DNA of 64,000 nt from Kappaphycus alvarezii (Eukaryota > Rhodophyta > Florideophyceae > Gigartinales > Solieriaceae). The translations under genes were made by a program, and so were the position numbers. The notes beneath the pieces are model-generated. The model made no database searches. It was not told the DNA's origin and saw nothing but the letters and a program-made list of their open reading frames with translations. The stretch covers positions 2,294,001 to 2,358,000 of the forward strand of contig NADL03000471.1 of assembly GCA_002205965.3 (NCBI GenBank), given 5' to 3'. Below are positions 29,052-40,290 of this stretch, piece after piece. Each line of letters starts with the position of its first letter. Positions within the stretch are counted from its first letter, which is position 1.

Positions 29052-29870
29052 ATGTCGAACGAACTCCGCGCAAACTGCGATGATTCAGTATGGAAAATAG
29101 TACGATAATCTTCTCAATTGCGTGCGCACGATGCTTACCGCCAAAATTGTAGCTTAAAATTCAAAGAGTTTGCTTCAGGTCGTGACCGATTCATTTCTGA
29201 GGTCCCAAAAATGAAAATGGTGGTTACCTACCAAACCGCACAAAAAAAAGAAAAGTGAGTTACGGAGCAATTCAACCTGCGAGTTGAGATGGGTAGAGCA
29301 GCCTTAATGGAGAATCTGAATACTTCCAGTCCTGATGAAGAGGTTTCTGATAAGTATGAGCTTTCTACATGATCTAATTCATGAAAAGGAAGAGAAAGAA
29401 GAAAGAAAATTCTTGATGAGAACCTACGGTTCCCAGCAGAATTTAATGAAAGCTGGTGAGAAAATTAGGGAAACAGTCCTTGAGCTCCAAAGAACTGACA
29501 ATGAAAGTAGCGGATCAAGCGATGAGAAGATTACGATGGGTGAATAAACATCAAAGGGTACAAATGCACTACACTAGTGTCTAAAGTCAATCAATTCCTG
29601 GAGTCAGGAAAGTGCTGAGCTCCTGCTCAGAGTCAGCTTATTCTATCCGAATTAAGACAAAAAATTGAGCAGGAACGAGCGTCTATAACTTAAGAATGAT
29701 TATTCAAGTCCCATGAAGTTATTCAGAAGAATATGAACTTGTACGGAAGAAAATTTGACCTTGAAAGAGAGAAAACAATGGACGCCAGGAAAAAGGATCA
29801 AAATAATGAAGGTCACGGGCGCTATGCTGAACGAACTGAGCGATTTCCTGCACTGTAGGTCCAATTGAGA
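29052..29870 (+). pseudogene. Decayed charged, coiled-coil-like open frame, unrecognised
   Basis: Starting at an ATG that reads MSNELRANCDDSVWKIV, the plus strand gives roughly 270 codons of highly charged sequence broken at a handful of places. The composition (Lys/Glu/Arg/Gln-rich, with segments such as LSELRQKIEQERASI and KFDLEREKTMDARKKD) suggests long alpha-helix or coiled coil. It stands out from the surrounding A+T-rich DNA, which cannot produce such a sequence by chance easily. I do not recognise a family. It could be an accessory open frame of a mobile element or a dead host gene. Confidence 0.35.
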
Positions 29871-32175
29871 AATATCCGCGTCCTGGGCTTCCTTGGCTCC
29901 AAGAAGCGCACTTGAAGGGCTCCAGCTCCGATAGATGCCCTTCGCAAAGGGAATTTTCGCAGATTTTGTAACAAAAGGGCCATTTAACATTATTAAGTGG
30001 TTTTATACCTGTTCAGTTTAAGCCGATCCAATATAATCACGATAAAACGCCTGTTCGACGATAAAACGCGATACCTTCTGTCCTGCCTTTATAAAATAAA
30101 AAAGATCTCATAATTTGTAACGAGGTAGACATCTTGTATATGAGCCCAATGGGATTATGTCGTACTTTCAAGAACCTCGAACAAAATTTAGCATCTAGTA
30201 CAAAATTTGCGATACACCTGCTTTTTGAGGTCTTTTGTTGTTACATACTTCAGCCCTCTTTAATGCACACATGACAGAATTGCAGACATTTTGCCGAGAC
30301 GTTGCTGCTGCATCATGAAACGGCCTTCATAATCAAGGCCAAGGTATGTAAGCTAGACCTCTATGTATGTCTAACTGGAGTCCATCTACACCCATACTTT
30401 CGAGAGGTAGTTCTTGTATGCCTGACTCTTGTAGCGAGGTAAAATTATGTGTTCCTCCTGCAGCGCCGTATTCAGAAAACTTCAAGCAGTTTATATTTGA
30501 AATAGCCTTTGAAATGGATACTGAATTCTTTTGTGGCTGCAAGTTCGTTTCAGACCACCAAAACCTGCATATTCTCGATCAAATCTATGAACCCAGCACA
30601 GCTGTACAAAGAGTATCCAGTGTGCTTCAGTTCAGCTTCATAACTTGATTCTCGTTGATGTACCAGAGCTGATGTGATTCGAGTAGATGTGTGTAGGTTG
30701 ACGTAAAATTCTCACATGTGTCCCAGAATGCTTCACTAATGCGAGAATTAAACATACTAAATTCTTCTTCCATATATATAAGACGCATTGGTGCATCGAG
30801 ACACCGATATAAGATGAAAAAAGATGTTATATCATCACCGTAATACTTACTTCGTTTATTAGAAGTAGTTTCAGAACACAGTTAATTTGATATTTTCCAA
30901 ATACACGTTTCATGAAGCGATACAGATTGTATTATTCCATGCTTCTTATCTTTTTGAAGTTCGGAAACGTTCCTGATATCTTCCGAGATCTCAATTGTAT
31001 TTTACGTATCTCAGAAGTGGTAGTGGATAGCTTCATAACGACAATCAGGTTCACCTCATCTTCAGCATCTGCGAATAATGATAGTTGGGAAAACTGGAAT
31101 GCGCACAGCACCCGTTCTCTCTGATCTCTAATATGCTAATCTCGAAATAATATGGGTTTGCGTTAGATTTGAAAATGCAATTGGTTCCTGAAGGGAGTGT
31201 AAAAAAGAAACAGGCTTGAATCCACTCTTATGTCCATTCTCATGTCCCTCTTCTCAGAAGGGCACAACTTGGGTTTAACAATCAATCCAGATATTTACAT
31301 ATCCTCATAATCTAACTAAAACAATATTCCTATCGCATAAATTAAACACGATAAATCGCAAAGAACTTCTGTGAATAGGAAATTTTAGTAAGATTGTAGT
31401 GCAGATAATGTTCACCAATCATTAAGTGTGACAAATAATCGGTTCTTTAGGCGTATATAAACGGACCTTTTGGGTTTTCCAGCTCAAATCGATTTTACGC
31501 AAATGGAATATCTTGGTAAATAGTTTTTTTAAGTCTTCTTGCGCAGATCAAAATAATTTAGACACTGAGATGGAACATTTTCTCTGTTCTTTCACTAAAA
31601 TCCTACTAAAACGTATTTAAACTTCCTCTTTCGACTTTTTTTTTTGTAGAAAAAGTAATAAAATCCATCCAGTAATGCATTTGATCAAAACATTATTCAG
31701 ATAGACATAATTTTGGACAGACAAATAAAAAAACTAAGAATATTAAGGATCAAATCATTCAAGACATTGAAACATTTCTGGGACCCTCTCAGATATTCTA
31801 AACTTTTGAAGGTACGTATATTGTTACTCAGAAAAGGTAAAAGACAATTTAAACATGCATTTTTACACGTTGAAATTGTAGTTGAAGTTTCCACAATCCC
31901 CTATTTTTTATTTTGATTCGAAGTCTATGGAATTAAATATTCAAGTTTGATTTCCCAAGAGACAGAAATGCCCTCAAGAGGTCTAACTGGACTCCTGATT
32001 AGCGTAACGTTAGATTGACAGTAGAAGTATGTATAATTTTATGAGGTACAATTTATTCTTTTTTTCTTCTGCGGGTGATATTAGTACATTGCCATGAACT
32101 TTGGAGTTCAAAGCTAACTGTTGATTCATCAGTCACTTACTTAGATGAATGATTCTTTAAAATTCCCCAAACCAG
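29871..32175. other. A+T-rich stretch without recognised genes
   Basis: Frames of 60-100 codons occur on both strands, for example around 30.33-30.65 kb where both strands are open. None carries a motif I can name. Confidence 0.4.
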
Positions 32176-32277
32176 CCTTCAGGTAGTCAAAACTATCAGA
32201 TGTTGTTTTCTTTTTATATTCACAGGCCTTCAGGTAGTCAGAAACATCAGATGTTGTTTTCTATTTATATTAACACG
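32176..32277. repeat. Imperfect 51-bp tandem duplication
   Basis: Two adjacent copies of a 51-bp unit start at 32176 and 32227, each beginning CCTTCAGGTAGTCA. A few substitutions separate them (for example AAAACTATCAG versus GAAACATCAG), so the duplication is old enough to have diverged. No further copies are seen on either side. Confidence 0.8.
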
Positions 32278-33245
32278 GAGCAATACCTGATGAAAAAGAA
32301 TGCGGAAATTTCTTTTATTAGTCAACCAGTTTTGGTAATATTCCTTCAGTGCAAGTATTTTTTCAATAGAGCCTCAGTACCGTTGGTTTGTTTGCAGCAA
32401 AAATGATCACATTATTTTCATTGATATGCATTTAAATTCAGATCCATCTGCGATATGAAAAACTGAGGGCTAAATTTTGATATGATAATTTCGAGAAAAA
32501 CTGAAAAAATATGAAAAGAATGCAAAAACTGTATGCCTTACTTCTTGCATTACTGCTGCACATAACTTTATAATGGGCGGTAGTTTTTTTGCTAAACTTC
32601 TGAATTACGGAAAAAGAAATATTTGCTCCTGTATAATACTGCCCGCATACATTTACGCACAATAAAAGTATTCTACAATACTTAGTAGCTTCCATACAAA
32701 GATAGACACAAAGCAGAGATCCCTTGTGAATACTCAATATAAAATAGTATAGTTTTTAGAGACACCTGTTTTACGAGAGGGGGAGTTTTGATTATTTTAA
32801 CGAATGGAAGATGTGGTCTGTTTTGTCGATTTTAAGGAGATATAAGGCCAATGAAGACGGGGGAATACCTATCTGATGTGCAAAATGTCAAAGGGTGAAT
32901 TTTTCAGTACATTCTATCCTAACCCCGAAATGAGGTCAGGAATTAATTGAAAATTAGCTTACAAGTGAAATTAAAAAACTATATACGAATGAAAAACTAC
33001 ATTCAACTACTATTTTCGGTATATTTCGCACTATACAATTGAATTCTTATGGAATGGGTAGCTCCACATGAGATCTACTGCACAGCACGAAACCAACCTG
33101 CATTAATAGCTCCTCGATGGATTCTAAGATTCAGTTGAAATAAACATCCTTGGGACTACATTGCCGAATATTTATCATCAACATTTCTGTATCGCAGTAG
33201 CACTCTATTTCAATAATATGAAAAGATAAGATGACATAAATTGTG
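32278..33245. other. A+T-rich DNA left of the hAT element
   Basis: No gene, RNA or repeat is recognised between the 51-bp duplication and the hAT target-site duplication. Confidence 0.45.
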
Positions 33246-33253
33246 AAAATGTC
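33246..33253. repeat. hAT target-site duplication, left copy
   Basis: AAAATGTC here matches 37970-37977 exactly. Eight base pairs is the standard target-site duplication length of hAT transposons. The match extends one further base (a G) on the outer left side, which is compatible with chance. Confidence 0.75.
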
Positions 33254-33271
33254 CTAGTGTAAAACGACTGC

Positions 33272-33611
33272 GCAGTCGACTGGAGATTTGACATCAACTG
33301 GATTACTCAGACGTCCAGTCGACTGGACACTGGACACCGACTGGGCTACTCAGACGTCCAGTCGACTGGAGATTTGACATCAACTGGGTTACTCAGACGT
33401 CCAGTCGACTGGAGACTGGACATCAACTGGGTTACTCAGACGTCCAGTCGATGGAGACTGGACATCAACTGGATTAACGAAATGTCCAGTCGACTGGAGA
33501 CTGAACATCGACTGGGTTACTCAGACATCCAGTCGACTGAAGACTGAAAGTCGACTTGTTTACTGCCGTATCCAGTCGACTGGACAAACCCTTGGAACAA
33601 TCGACTGGATA
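33272..33611. repeat. Left subterminal array of the hAT element (43-bp period)
   Basis: About eight units begin at 33272, 33315, 33358, 33401, 33444, 33486, 33529 and 33572, so the period is 43 bp with one unit of 42. Each starts with the palindrome CCAGTCGACTGG or a one-base variant, followed by a spacer of the type GAGACTGGACATCAACTGGG and TTACTCAGACGT. The last unit is partial, and an extra TCGACTGG half-site follows. Such subterminal repeats in hAT elements are known transposase-binding sites; that role here is inferred. Confidence 0.9.
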
Positions 33612-34027
33612 CTATAGAAATGAAAGTGTAATGTATTGTTTAATCTTACAAATGTTAATTTTAATATTAAGATATCTTAAGAGCTTGCTGTTGATGACTT
33701 GGATGTTTAGAAAAATGAGCCATGAGGGCGGTAACAGGCATACTATTACACTGAAAAAACGGTTACATACGTAGTACGGCACTTATGATAACTACAGGCT
33801 GCTCGCTTCACCCGCTTTTACCTTCACCGGAAGTAAGTCTCGCTACGAGGCCCTATCGTTGATGCTTTCGACCCACCTATAGATGTATATTATTAATGGG
33901 AATCCCAACTTGAGATGCAGAAAGGGACCGTAACTATAGGGGGTAGCGCAGGGTTTTAATACTGGAAAAGCCGGGGGGGGCTAAAATGGTTTCAAGGATT
34001 GTCAGACAACGCGGTTGTCGGAGATAG

Positions 34028-34690
34028 TCAGACCACGGGTTTATTCCTAAAGAACCGGGAAGACTGCTGCAGTGAGACAAAAAATGCTCGTTTTCCAAAT
34101 CGCCGTAGATCATGACCGCAAACGTCGTCCCAAACCCTTTCTAGCAGACAACCGGCATTGTTCTGCACCAGACTAGCCACGTGACGGGCGAAAACTGATT
34201 TCCTCGACTCAGCAATCGGAACAAATGCCCGTGCAGCGACGCCAACAGCAACCTGTTTTGTCGAATTCCCGCGCGGCTGGATGCTAGCCCCTCTGCGTGG
34301 AGAGTAGAAGACGGATGAAACGATTCCTCGGCCCTTTTGCTCGTATAAAGTCGGCAAAGCGGGTGTCCTTACCAAGTAGGGCTAGGTTAAAGGGCCCGAG
34401 AAGACAACAAGCGAGTGATGGGAGGCGGCAAGGGTTCAACGGGTGGATGGCGGTGAGGTCTAAATAGTTTATACCCCCGTTCTCTCCCAACCCCTTAATG
34501 TCCGGCTGAACAGGGTGGTCACGTTGCGGGGGCTCGAGAATCGGGTGTCGGGCGGCCTTGGAGAGGTCTGTGGCAAACATGCGTCCTTGCGAGTCATGGT
34601 GCCAGCCGCGAGTAGGCCCATACGCGCAGTGTAATGCGTGGTCCCGAAGAGGTCCGTGCGCACCGTGCATCCCCTCTTGTGGCAAGTCGA
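34028..34690 (-). mobile_element. LINE fragment nested in the hAT element
   Basis: Minus-strand translation gives DHALHCAYGP, then WHHDSQ, KAARHPILEPP, VQPDIKGLG, NYLDLTAIHPLNP, and in a second frame RGASIQPRG and VGVAARAFVPIAESRKSVFA. These match, in order, the LINE fragment at 1.62-2.51 kb (DHLLHC, RHN, RPDI, DVTFVNPLAPS, ELARTVATRAMERFSK). It is therefore the same restriction-like-endonuclease domain from a related element, truncated at its 5' side. At least one frame change lies within it. It shares orientation with the hAT transposase and lies downstream of it. It may have inserted into the hAT element or been captured before the element spread. Confidence 0.7.
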
Positions 34691-34739
34691 GTCCAGTGCA
34701 GAAAGGGGATTAGCGCTCCCACATGCTTGTACTTTTACG

Positions 34740-35030
34740 GTCAGATAACTAATGCTTGTACTGTATAACCGTCTCCCCTTCCCTCACCACTGATTCCTCC
34801 TCTCTGCATCCTCTTTGCCGTCCCCTATCCATTCACCTCCCCTTCCCCCGCCTCATGCTCTCCGTGTCTACCACATCCCCAACAACTCCAATCCCCATCT
34901 CTTTCCGTCCCATATTTCCCCTAATCCCTTCCCTTTCTCATCCACCCACCACCGCAACCACATCACCCTCTAATCATCCCTACTTTTTCCCTTCGATTAA
35001 TATTAATTTGAACTTCTAACAATATTGAAT
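34740..35030. other. Pyrimidine-rich low-complexity stretch inside the hAT element
   Basis: The plus strand is rich in C and T with repeated CCCC, TTTCC and CCACC blocks and few G. The apparent 88-codon plus-strand frame is a Pro/Ser/Thr-rich product of this composition and is not a supported gene. The stretch separates the LINE insert from the transposase 3' end. Confidence 0.5.
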
Positions 35031-35059
35031 AGACCGTAGCCCTGAAGACTATGGTCTAT
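35029..35059. terminator. Hairpin at the 3' end of the hAT transposase
   Basis: ATAGACCGTAG and CTATGGTCTAT form an 11-bp inverted repeat with one G-T type mismatch around a 9-base loop. It lies about 45 bp beyond the inferred original transposase stop codon (minus strand, stop at 35106-35108). A role in transcript 3' end formation is a guess. Confidence 0.35.
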
Positions 35060-35105
35060 TTAATACGAAGTACAATGAAGTATAGAAAAAGGATAGAATG
35101 CGACT

Positions 35106-37531
35106 TTATTCTGTGACATCCCAGATGCCTTCAAATACACTATCATCGCCGTGCTCAATTTGATGGATAAACTCCTCAATATCCACTTCCTCTCCACTCT
35201 CGCTAATTTCCTGTAATTACTCGGCTCCTGTAAATCGCTTAGGAAGTTTTGCCTTCCACTCGCATCCAGGAAGAGCAGGAACAGTGACTGGAATTAGTTC
35301 CCAATTTGAACGTAGAAACATGGTCATGTCGACCATAGCTACAACTAAAGAACTACGAGCTCCACTTAAAATTTTTCCGGCGCCTCCAAAGTCACGCTCA
35401 ACCTGAGCCGAAGATGCGGGATGTCCGAGTATGCAACGTGCAACAGGAGCCAAATACTGGTACTTATTTTCTTTTGCTTTCCACCAAAGCAAAAGCCTAT
35501 GAGACGGAAGTAAATCAGCTTCGATAAACTCGTTATTACTATATTCCTCGATTTCTTGTTTAACTCGATCGGCAATTGACAAACATACTTGGGTCGGACT
35601 TACATCCTCATCTGCAAACTCAGCAAAATTCCGAATACTCATCGAAACTGTACCTCTGCCACTGCGTTGCGATGGACCTGCCTTTAATTTACTTTCCATA
35701 GGAGCTATATCATCAAAGCCACTTTCCTCTTGCTCTGTCCGTTCAGCAATATCTATGGCAATACGTGATATCTCATTAATAACATAATGACAAAGCTCGT
35801 TTGATTGGACGAGAGTACCGAGGGCTTTTAGACAGTTCAAATGACTTATATGAAGGATGGAAAAACACCTGCATTTCCAGAATATATGATCGCGGAGTAC
35901 CACTGTAGCTTTTGTAAAATCGTTTAGAAACAGCTTTCAAGAGAAGACTCCTCGTTGTCTTTGTCAAATCGCTCAGTTAATCGGCACGGATTGCATCTGG
36001 TGATGTATAGCCTCCGCGATTGTTCTCATTGGACAGCTCGAAAATGGGAAGTGGTTGGTCAGATGCCAGCACAGTGCGCCTTATCACGCATAAAGCTAAA
36101 AAGAATCGATGCTATACGGATAAGTTATTGCCTGTGCGGCAATAATTATGTCACCAACAGGATTCATCAAAGAATAACAGTCCAATAAAACTTTCCTTTG
36201 CCCTTCAAGCGGAAAATGGCCTCCAGTTTCATTTCTGAAGTAGTACTTCCTGGACAATCCCAAAGCAACGAAAAAATTCAATCAGTCTGATTGTATCGAG
36301 CCACCTGTGGGGCATATCTGAAATTAGTTTTAGTCGTGTCCCACACATCTTGAGTTGCAAGTCCTGGAATTTCACCCGCATTTCATGGATTTTTTTTACA
36401 TGCTCAATCAACTTCTTAATAATCTTGAGAAGTCTACGAAAGGAAGGGTTTTTCGATTTTGATGGGTCAAGAGTTGTGCCAAAACCCTCGACGAGGGCAC
36501 AGTTTAGCAAATGGCATATGCACAGTCCCATTTTCCCGTTAGCAATTCGTGCATAGCCGCTTGACATCCGACCTGGTGTCTGATGTCGAGCTTCATATTT
36601 GATCGAGAGTAAAATCAAATTCACCCAAGACTTTCTTGCACCACACTATAAGCTTGTCTGAAAGTCGCAAGTTATCCAAAATTGGTGATGGGTGAAATGC
36701 AAGAACCCCTAGAAGAAAAGACCTTGCCGGCCATTCAAGGTCTACAAAAAAATTCTAAATCCAATATACTTGTCATGAATCACTCGGAAAGTCCAAAGAT
36801 CAACGTTGAGATGAACATCGGTCACGAGCTACCAATAAACTGCGCGTGAATGACTTTTCTTATTTTTTTGTGGTTGCTAGGTACATTTCCAGAATAATCT
36901 GCTTCGGCGGATCGGGTTGCATAGAGTTATTTCCTTGCTTTCGTAAGTCGAACATGCCTGTGACAATTCGGAAGAGTTGTGACTAAACGATCGAAAACGG
37001 AAGGCAGTGTAAAGCGAAAAACTTTGCTATTTGAAGCTCTTGATGTCGTTTTACATTTTCTTGGCGTAGTTAGGATGATTCGTTCTTACTTTAAACTGCG
37101 TTTGATTCTTTCATCCTGGTCTTCAATGCGATTGAGCGCGATGAATTAATTCCATGCTTTTGGCGTAGATGATCTGTTGCATTGCTAGTGTTGGATGATA
37201 TACGGATAACATCACTACATTCTGCTGTTGCCAGGCAAAACCATTTCCTTACTGTTCGATTGAACTCCTTCGCATTGATTCTTACACCGTACTCAAAAAT
37301 GATTGATCTTGCTTTTGCCAACGACGGCACTTGTGCACACTCAAAATCGGCTGGTGAGACAAATCGCTCTATTCTTTGAGCCACAGTGAGCTTCCGTGGG
37401 GAAACTGCATTGTCCGATGATTCGTTCTGTTGGTCCTCACTTTGTCGTCTGTTTTGCGATACGTTTGAGAGAATTGTTTTCATTTTTGAGGAGGGCGACA
37501 GACTATTTTGGTCTACCATTCTATCTTGCAA
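35106..37531 (-). pseudogene. hAT transposase with N-terminal BED finger, broken
   Basis: Read on the minus strand, the first block (37531-37091) holds a BED-type zinc finger: Cys residues in KWFCLATAEC and the pair in ATDHLRQKHG. The middle (about 37.03-36.2 kb) includes KFFALHCLPFSIV and KMCGTRLKLISDMPHRWLDT, typical of the hAT core. The last block (35903-35217) has the hAT C-terminal dimerisation domain: YQYLAPVARCILGHPASSAQ, then VERDFGGAGKI, ARSSL and TMFLRSNWELIP. After an in-frame stop at 35217 the frame continues with an acidic tail to a second stop at 35106. Several in-frame stops and frame changes lie between 36.6 and 37.0 kb. Cut-and-paste transposition would be its role; in this copy it is not expected to work as written. 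Confidence 0.8.
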
Positions 37532-37780
37532 AGTGTCGAGTCTGGTGAAGATAGTTCTGAGGGGTATGACGGGGCAGGTTTGGGAATGGCGACGTCTTCA
37601 ATTTCAGCAGTCGTTGTCGTCGCCGAGCTCAGTATTTATGGCCAGTCAATTTCCAATCGTTTCCCATTCAACTACTGTACTGTACTGTAGTTCTACCAGC
37701 TTTTGACCACTTGAGTTTACAGTAGAAATCCAGTGAAATATTTAACTGTTGACTGGATAAAGACTGGATTCTGGATCATT

Positions 37781-37969
37781 CAGTCGACTGGAGACTGGAA
37801 AACGACTGGATCCTGATAATGTACAGTCGACTGGAGACTGGGTAACGACTGGATCCTGATAATGTCCAGTCGAATGGAGACTGGGTAACGACTGGATCCT
37901 AATAATGTCCAGTCGACTGGAGACTGGATAATAAATGGATCCTGATAATGTCCAGTCCCGTTACCATAG
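37781..37969. repeat. Right subterminal array of the hAT element (43-bp period)
   Basis: Five units begin at 37781, 37824, 37867, 37910 and 37953, spaced exactly 43 bp. Each starts CAGTCGACTGG (one carries an A for C), followed by AGACTGGGTAACGACTGG and ATCCTGATAATGTC. The last unit is truncated by the element end. Period and palindromic core equal those of the left array, although the linker sequence differs. Confidence 0.9.
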
Positions 37970-37977
37970 AAAATGTC
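37970..37977. repeat. hAT target-site duplication, right copy
   Basis: AAAATGTC, identical to the sequence immediately left of the element at 33246-33253. Confidence 0.75.
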
Positions 37978-40046
37978 ATTGAAGAGTGAGGTTTGCCAGA
38001 AAAATCATCCTTTTTAATCAATAGTCCAATTATGATAGCCGATAGCACGCATATTAAAGCACAAAAAACCTTGCATCGATCTCTTCCCTGAAAAAACACG
38101 GTCCTCTTCAAGAGTTTTGTATACTTAAATGTAACGAAAAAAATTGTCAGTAGTTTTCTCGGTTTCAATTATGTGAAATAATGTCAAAAAAAGCCAACGA
38201 AACGGCTGTAAAGAGACCTTTACTAATCCAAATGAATGCAGTAGATTCCAAAATATTTTATTCTATGTGGCCGTATCATTAAAAATCGCTAAAAATGTTT
38301 GAAATACGTACTAATCTTCGAACGAAAGAAGAAATGGTCATAGTTAGGCTCCAAAATGCAACATAATAAGAGTGTAAATATGTACCTTTCTTATTTCTGC
38401 GATTATGGCATTCCAAATTGAACCAATTCAACATGAATTTTGCTTTTAATGGTGCGAAAAGAGTTGATTTCATTGCCACAATTAAACTTAGACATTTGGT
38501 TGTCAATTTAATGATGCTTTGAGTCATTTGGTGTTGTTTTGAAAGTACCATAAATTAATTACATGAAAATTACTCCTAACAATTACCGTTTCTTATTTTA
38601 TTTCTACAAGAGCAGCTATAGCATAAATCACATTTTCTGGAAGCATGGAAATAGATATATTTCATATGGCACGGAAAACCATGAATCATTTTATTTGCCA
38701 TTGATCAAAGACGAACGCAATTTTGTGATTACTGTTAATTTCGTCCTTACGGAGGATGATTATTTAAACAGCTCAATAGCGATAATTTGGGAGTCTACTG
38801 GGCGCCAAAGTGGCAACTACGACATAATAACGCTCTGTAATAATAATGAAGAAAGGTTATTGATTTATACTTTAGTTTTGGCGATGCTGGAATGGTTCAT
38901 CCTCGTGAAATGGATTAGAATGAGAGTAAACGTAATTTTGCTGCGTGCTGTTTTCGAGATATTTTTAAAATTTGAATCAGTGTTTTTTTGAAAAATAATT
39001 TCCAATAGATTTATATGAATGATTATTAGATTAATCTATGAGTACTGATCCAGCGCTATGTCATTTCTTGTCAGATTTTCAAATTTTTAAACATCTGTAT
39101 TGCCACCGAGTTCTCTTCTATTTGCTTTCCAAACTAATATTCATGATTTCATTGTTATTGGCGTAACTATTAGGAGTTAATTTTGTTCTATCAAACCGGC
39201 GGTGGTACTCATCAAAGGCATCATGCATACAATGTATAGTAAACCGAAAATATTCACAGAAATATTTATGGTACCTGCTTGAATATTGCAATTCTAGCAG
39301 TTCCCATCGTATTTTCCGCCGTTCATTTTCTCTCACATTATTATTTTAGATGTTCTACATTAGCTGCTGTCGTTGACGTACGAAAACCAGTAAATATGCA
39401 CTTCATGGCTTGCTTTAAGGAAAGGATGGAAACTTAAGTGCTTATTTGTTGATGCGAAACTCCAGGTAGTGCAAACCTGCACATACTCAAAAACAGATGA
39501 GATAAATTATTTGCAATTAAGTATTGTTAATTAGCGTAATATTAAAGTACAGTTTTCCAGAGTTCTCTATTTACATTTGGAAGCCCAAGGAGGGCGAGTG
39601 ATCGTATAAATATTTTGTAGACAATTGGGACGGCTCTGTGCTAGATAGAATATATGTAAGCAAGGGAGCGGAGAGAAAGGAACAAGTGCCTCATTCGCCA
39701 CTATGAAAAGTTCATTACGGAGGTAATTGGGATAAAAAAAGGCTTTTAAAGAACTCTGTTTACGGCAAATTTCGTGCTCCTGAAAGTGATTCACTAAATC
39801 ATGAAATCACGTTGTATTATTTGAATTAATTTATTTTGCCACAAAAAGTTTTGAGATATCCAAGAAATAGAATCAATAAGCACTAATTGTCACCCTCCTT
39901 ATTTCAGAAGTAGGAGGGGTGACCGAGAGGGTTCAAGACTTTCGAAAAGGTGAACGGGCACAAAATGTCCATTGATACTTGCAGTCCCGTAGTTAACGAG
40001 CTTATAAGACTGCTTGCCTTGAGCTGGATGGAAAAAAGGGTATAAA
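37978..40046. other. A+T-rich stretch without recognised genes
   Basis: The longest open frame (142 codons, plus strand, 38563-38991) is rich in Ile, Phe, Asn and Tyr as expected from base composition, with no motif I recognise. No RNA gene or element boundary is seen. Confidence 0.4.
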
Positions 40047-40290
40047 AGTAGTCCAGAAGTTTTTCTTGATCCTATTTTTCGTTGTCCCTAGTTCGAGGCG
40101 AGGAGTGCTTCCAAATTCCAATTCGAAAGTACAGTACATATAGGTATAGTAGGCTGTAGCCGTTGTAATAAAAGGAGCTCTACACAGCAGGTGTGCCAGC
40201 TGTAAATCTAGGGCATAAGTCACTGCATCCTGCCAAGTCAGCACATTCGTTGCCCGTGATTGGTAATGACCGATTGTGCAGTATGTACAG
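40047..40290 (+). repeat. Dispersed repeat, copy 1
   Basis: This stretch shares similarity with 50328-50585 in the same orientation. Both begin AGTAGTCCA and both end with a conserved block of about 67 bp in which roughly 55 positions agree, including GCCCGTGATTGGT, GACCG and CAGTATG. No terminal inverted repeat or coding capacity is seen. Copy 2 lies about 250 bp upstream of the alpha/beta hydrolase, but no gene is recognised just downstream of this copy. Confidence 0.6.

Larger units (their letters stand above)
33254..37969 (-). mobile_element. hAT DNA transposon, complete ends, inactive transposase
   Basis: The element is 4,716 bp between two AAAATGTC direct repeats. Its ends form an imperfect terminal inverted repeat: the left reads CTAGTGTAAAACGACTG and the reverse complement of the right reads CTATGGTAACGGGACTG, identical at 12 of 17 positions including the first three and last five. 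Both ends carry arrays of a 43-bp unit built round the palindrome CCAGTCGACTGG. The interior, read on the minus strand, holds a BED-finger/hAT transposase with frame breaks and in-frame stops, and also a nested LINE fragment (34.03-34.69 kb). This element is probably unable to move by itself, but its ends look intact enough to respond to a related transposase. Confidence 0.85.

Noticed and set aside
34756-35019. 88-codon Pro/Ser/Thr-rich open frame
   Set aside because: A by-product of the pyrimidine-rich low-complexity stretch inside the hAT element.
33246-37977. Nine-base target duplication GAAAATGTC instead of eight
   Set aside because: The ninth base would remove the outermost G of the right terminal repeat, and hAT elements make 8-bp duplications.
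38563-38991. 142-codon open frame on the plus strand
   Set aside because: Ile/Phe/Asn/Tyr-rich as expected from A+T-rich DNA, with no recognisable domain or neighbour support.
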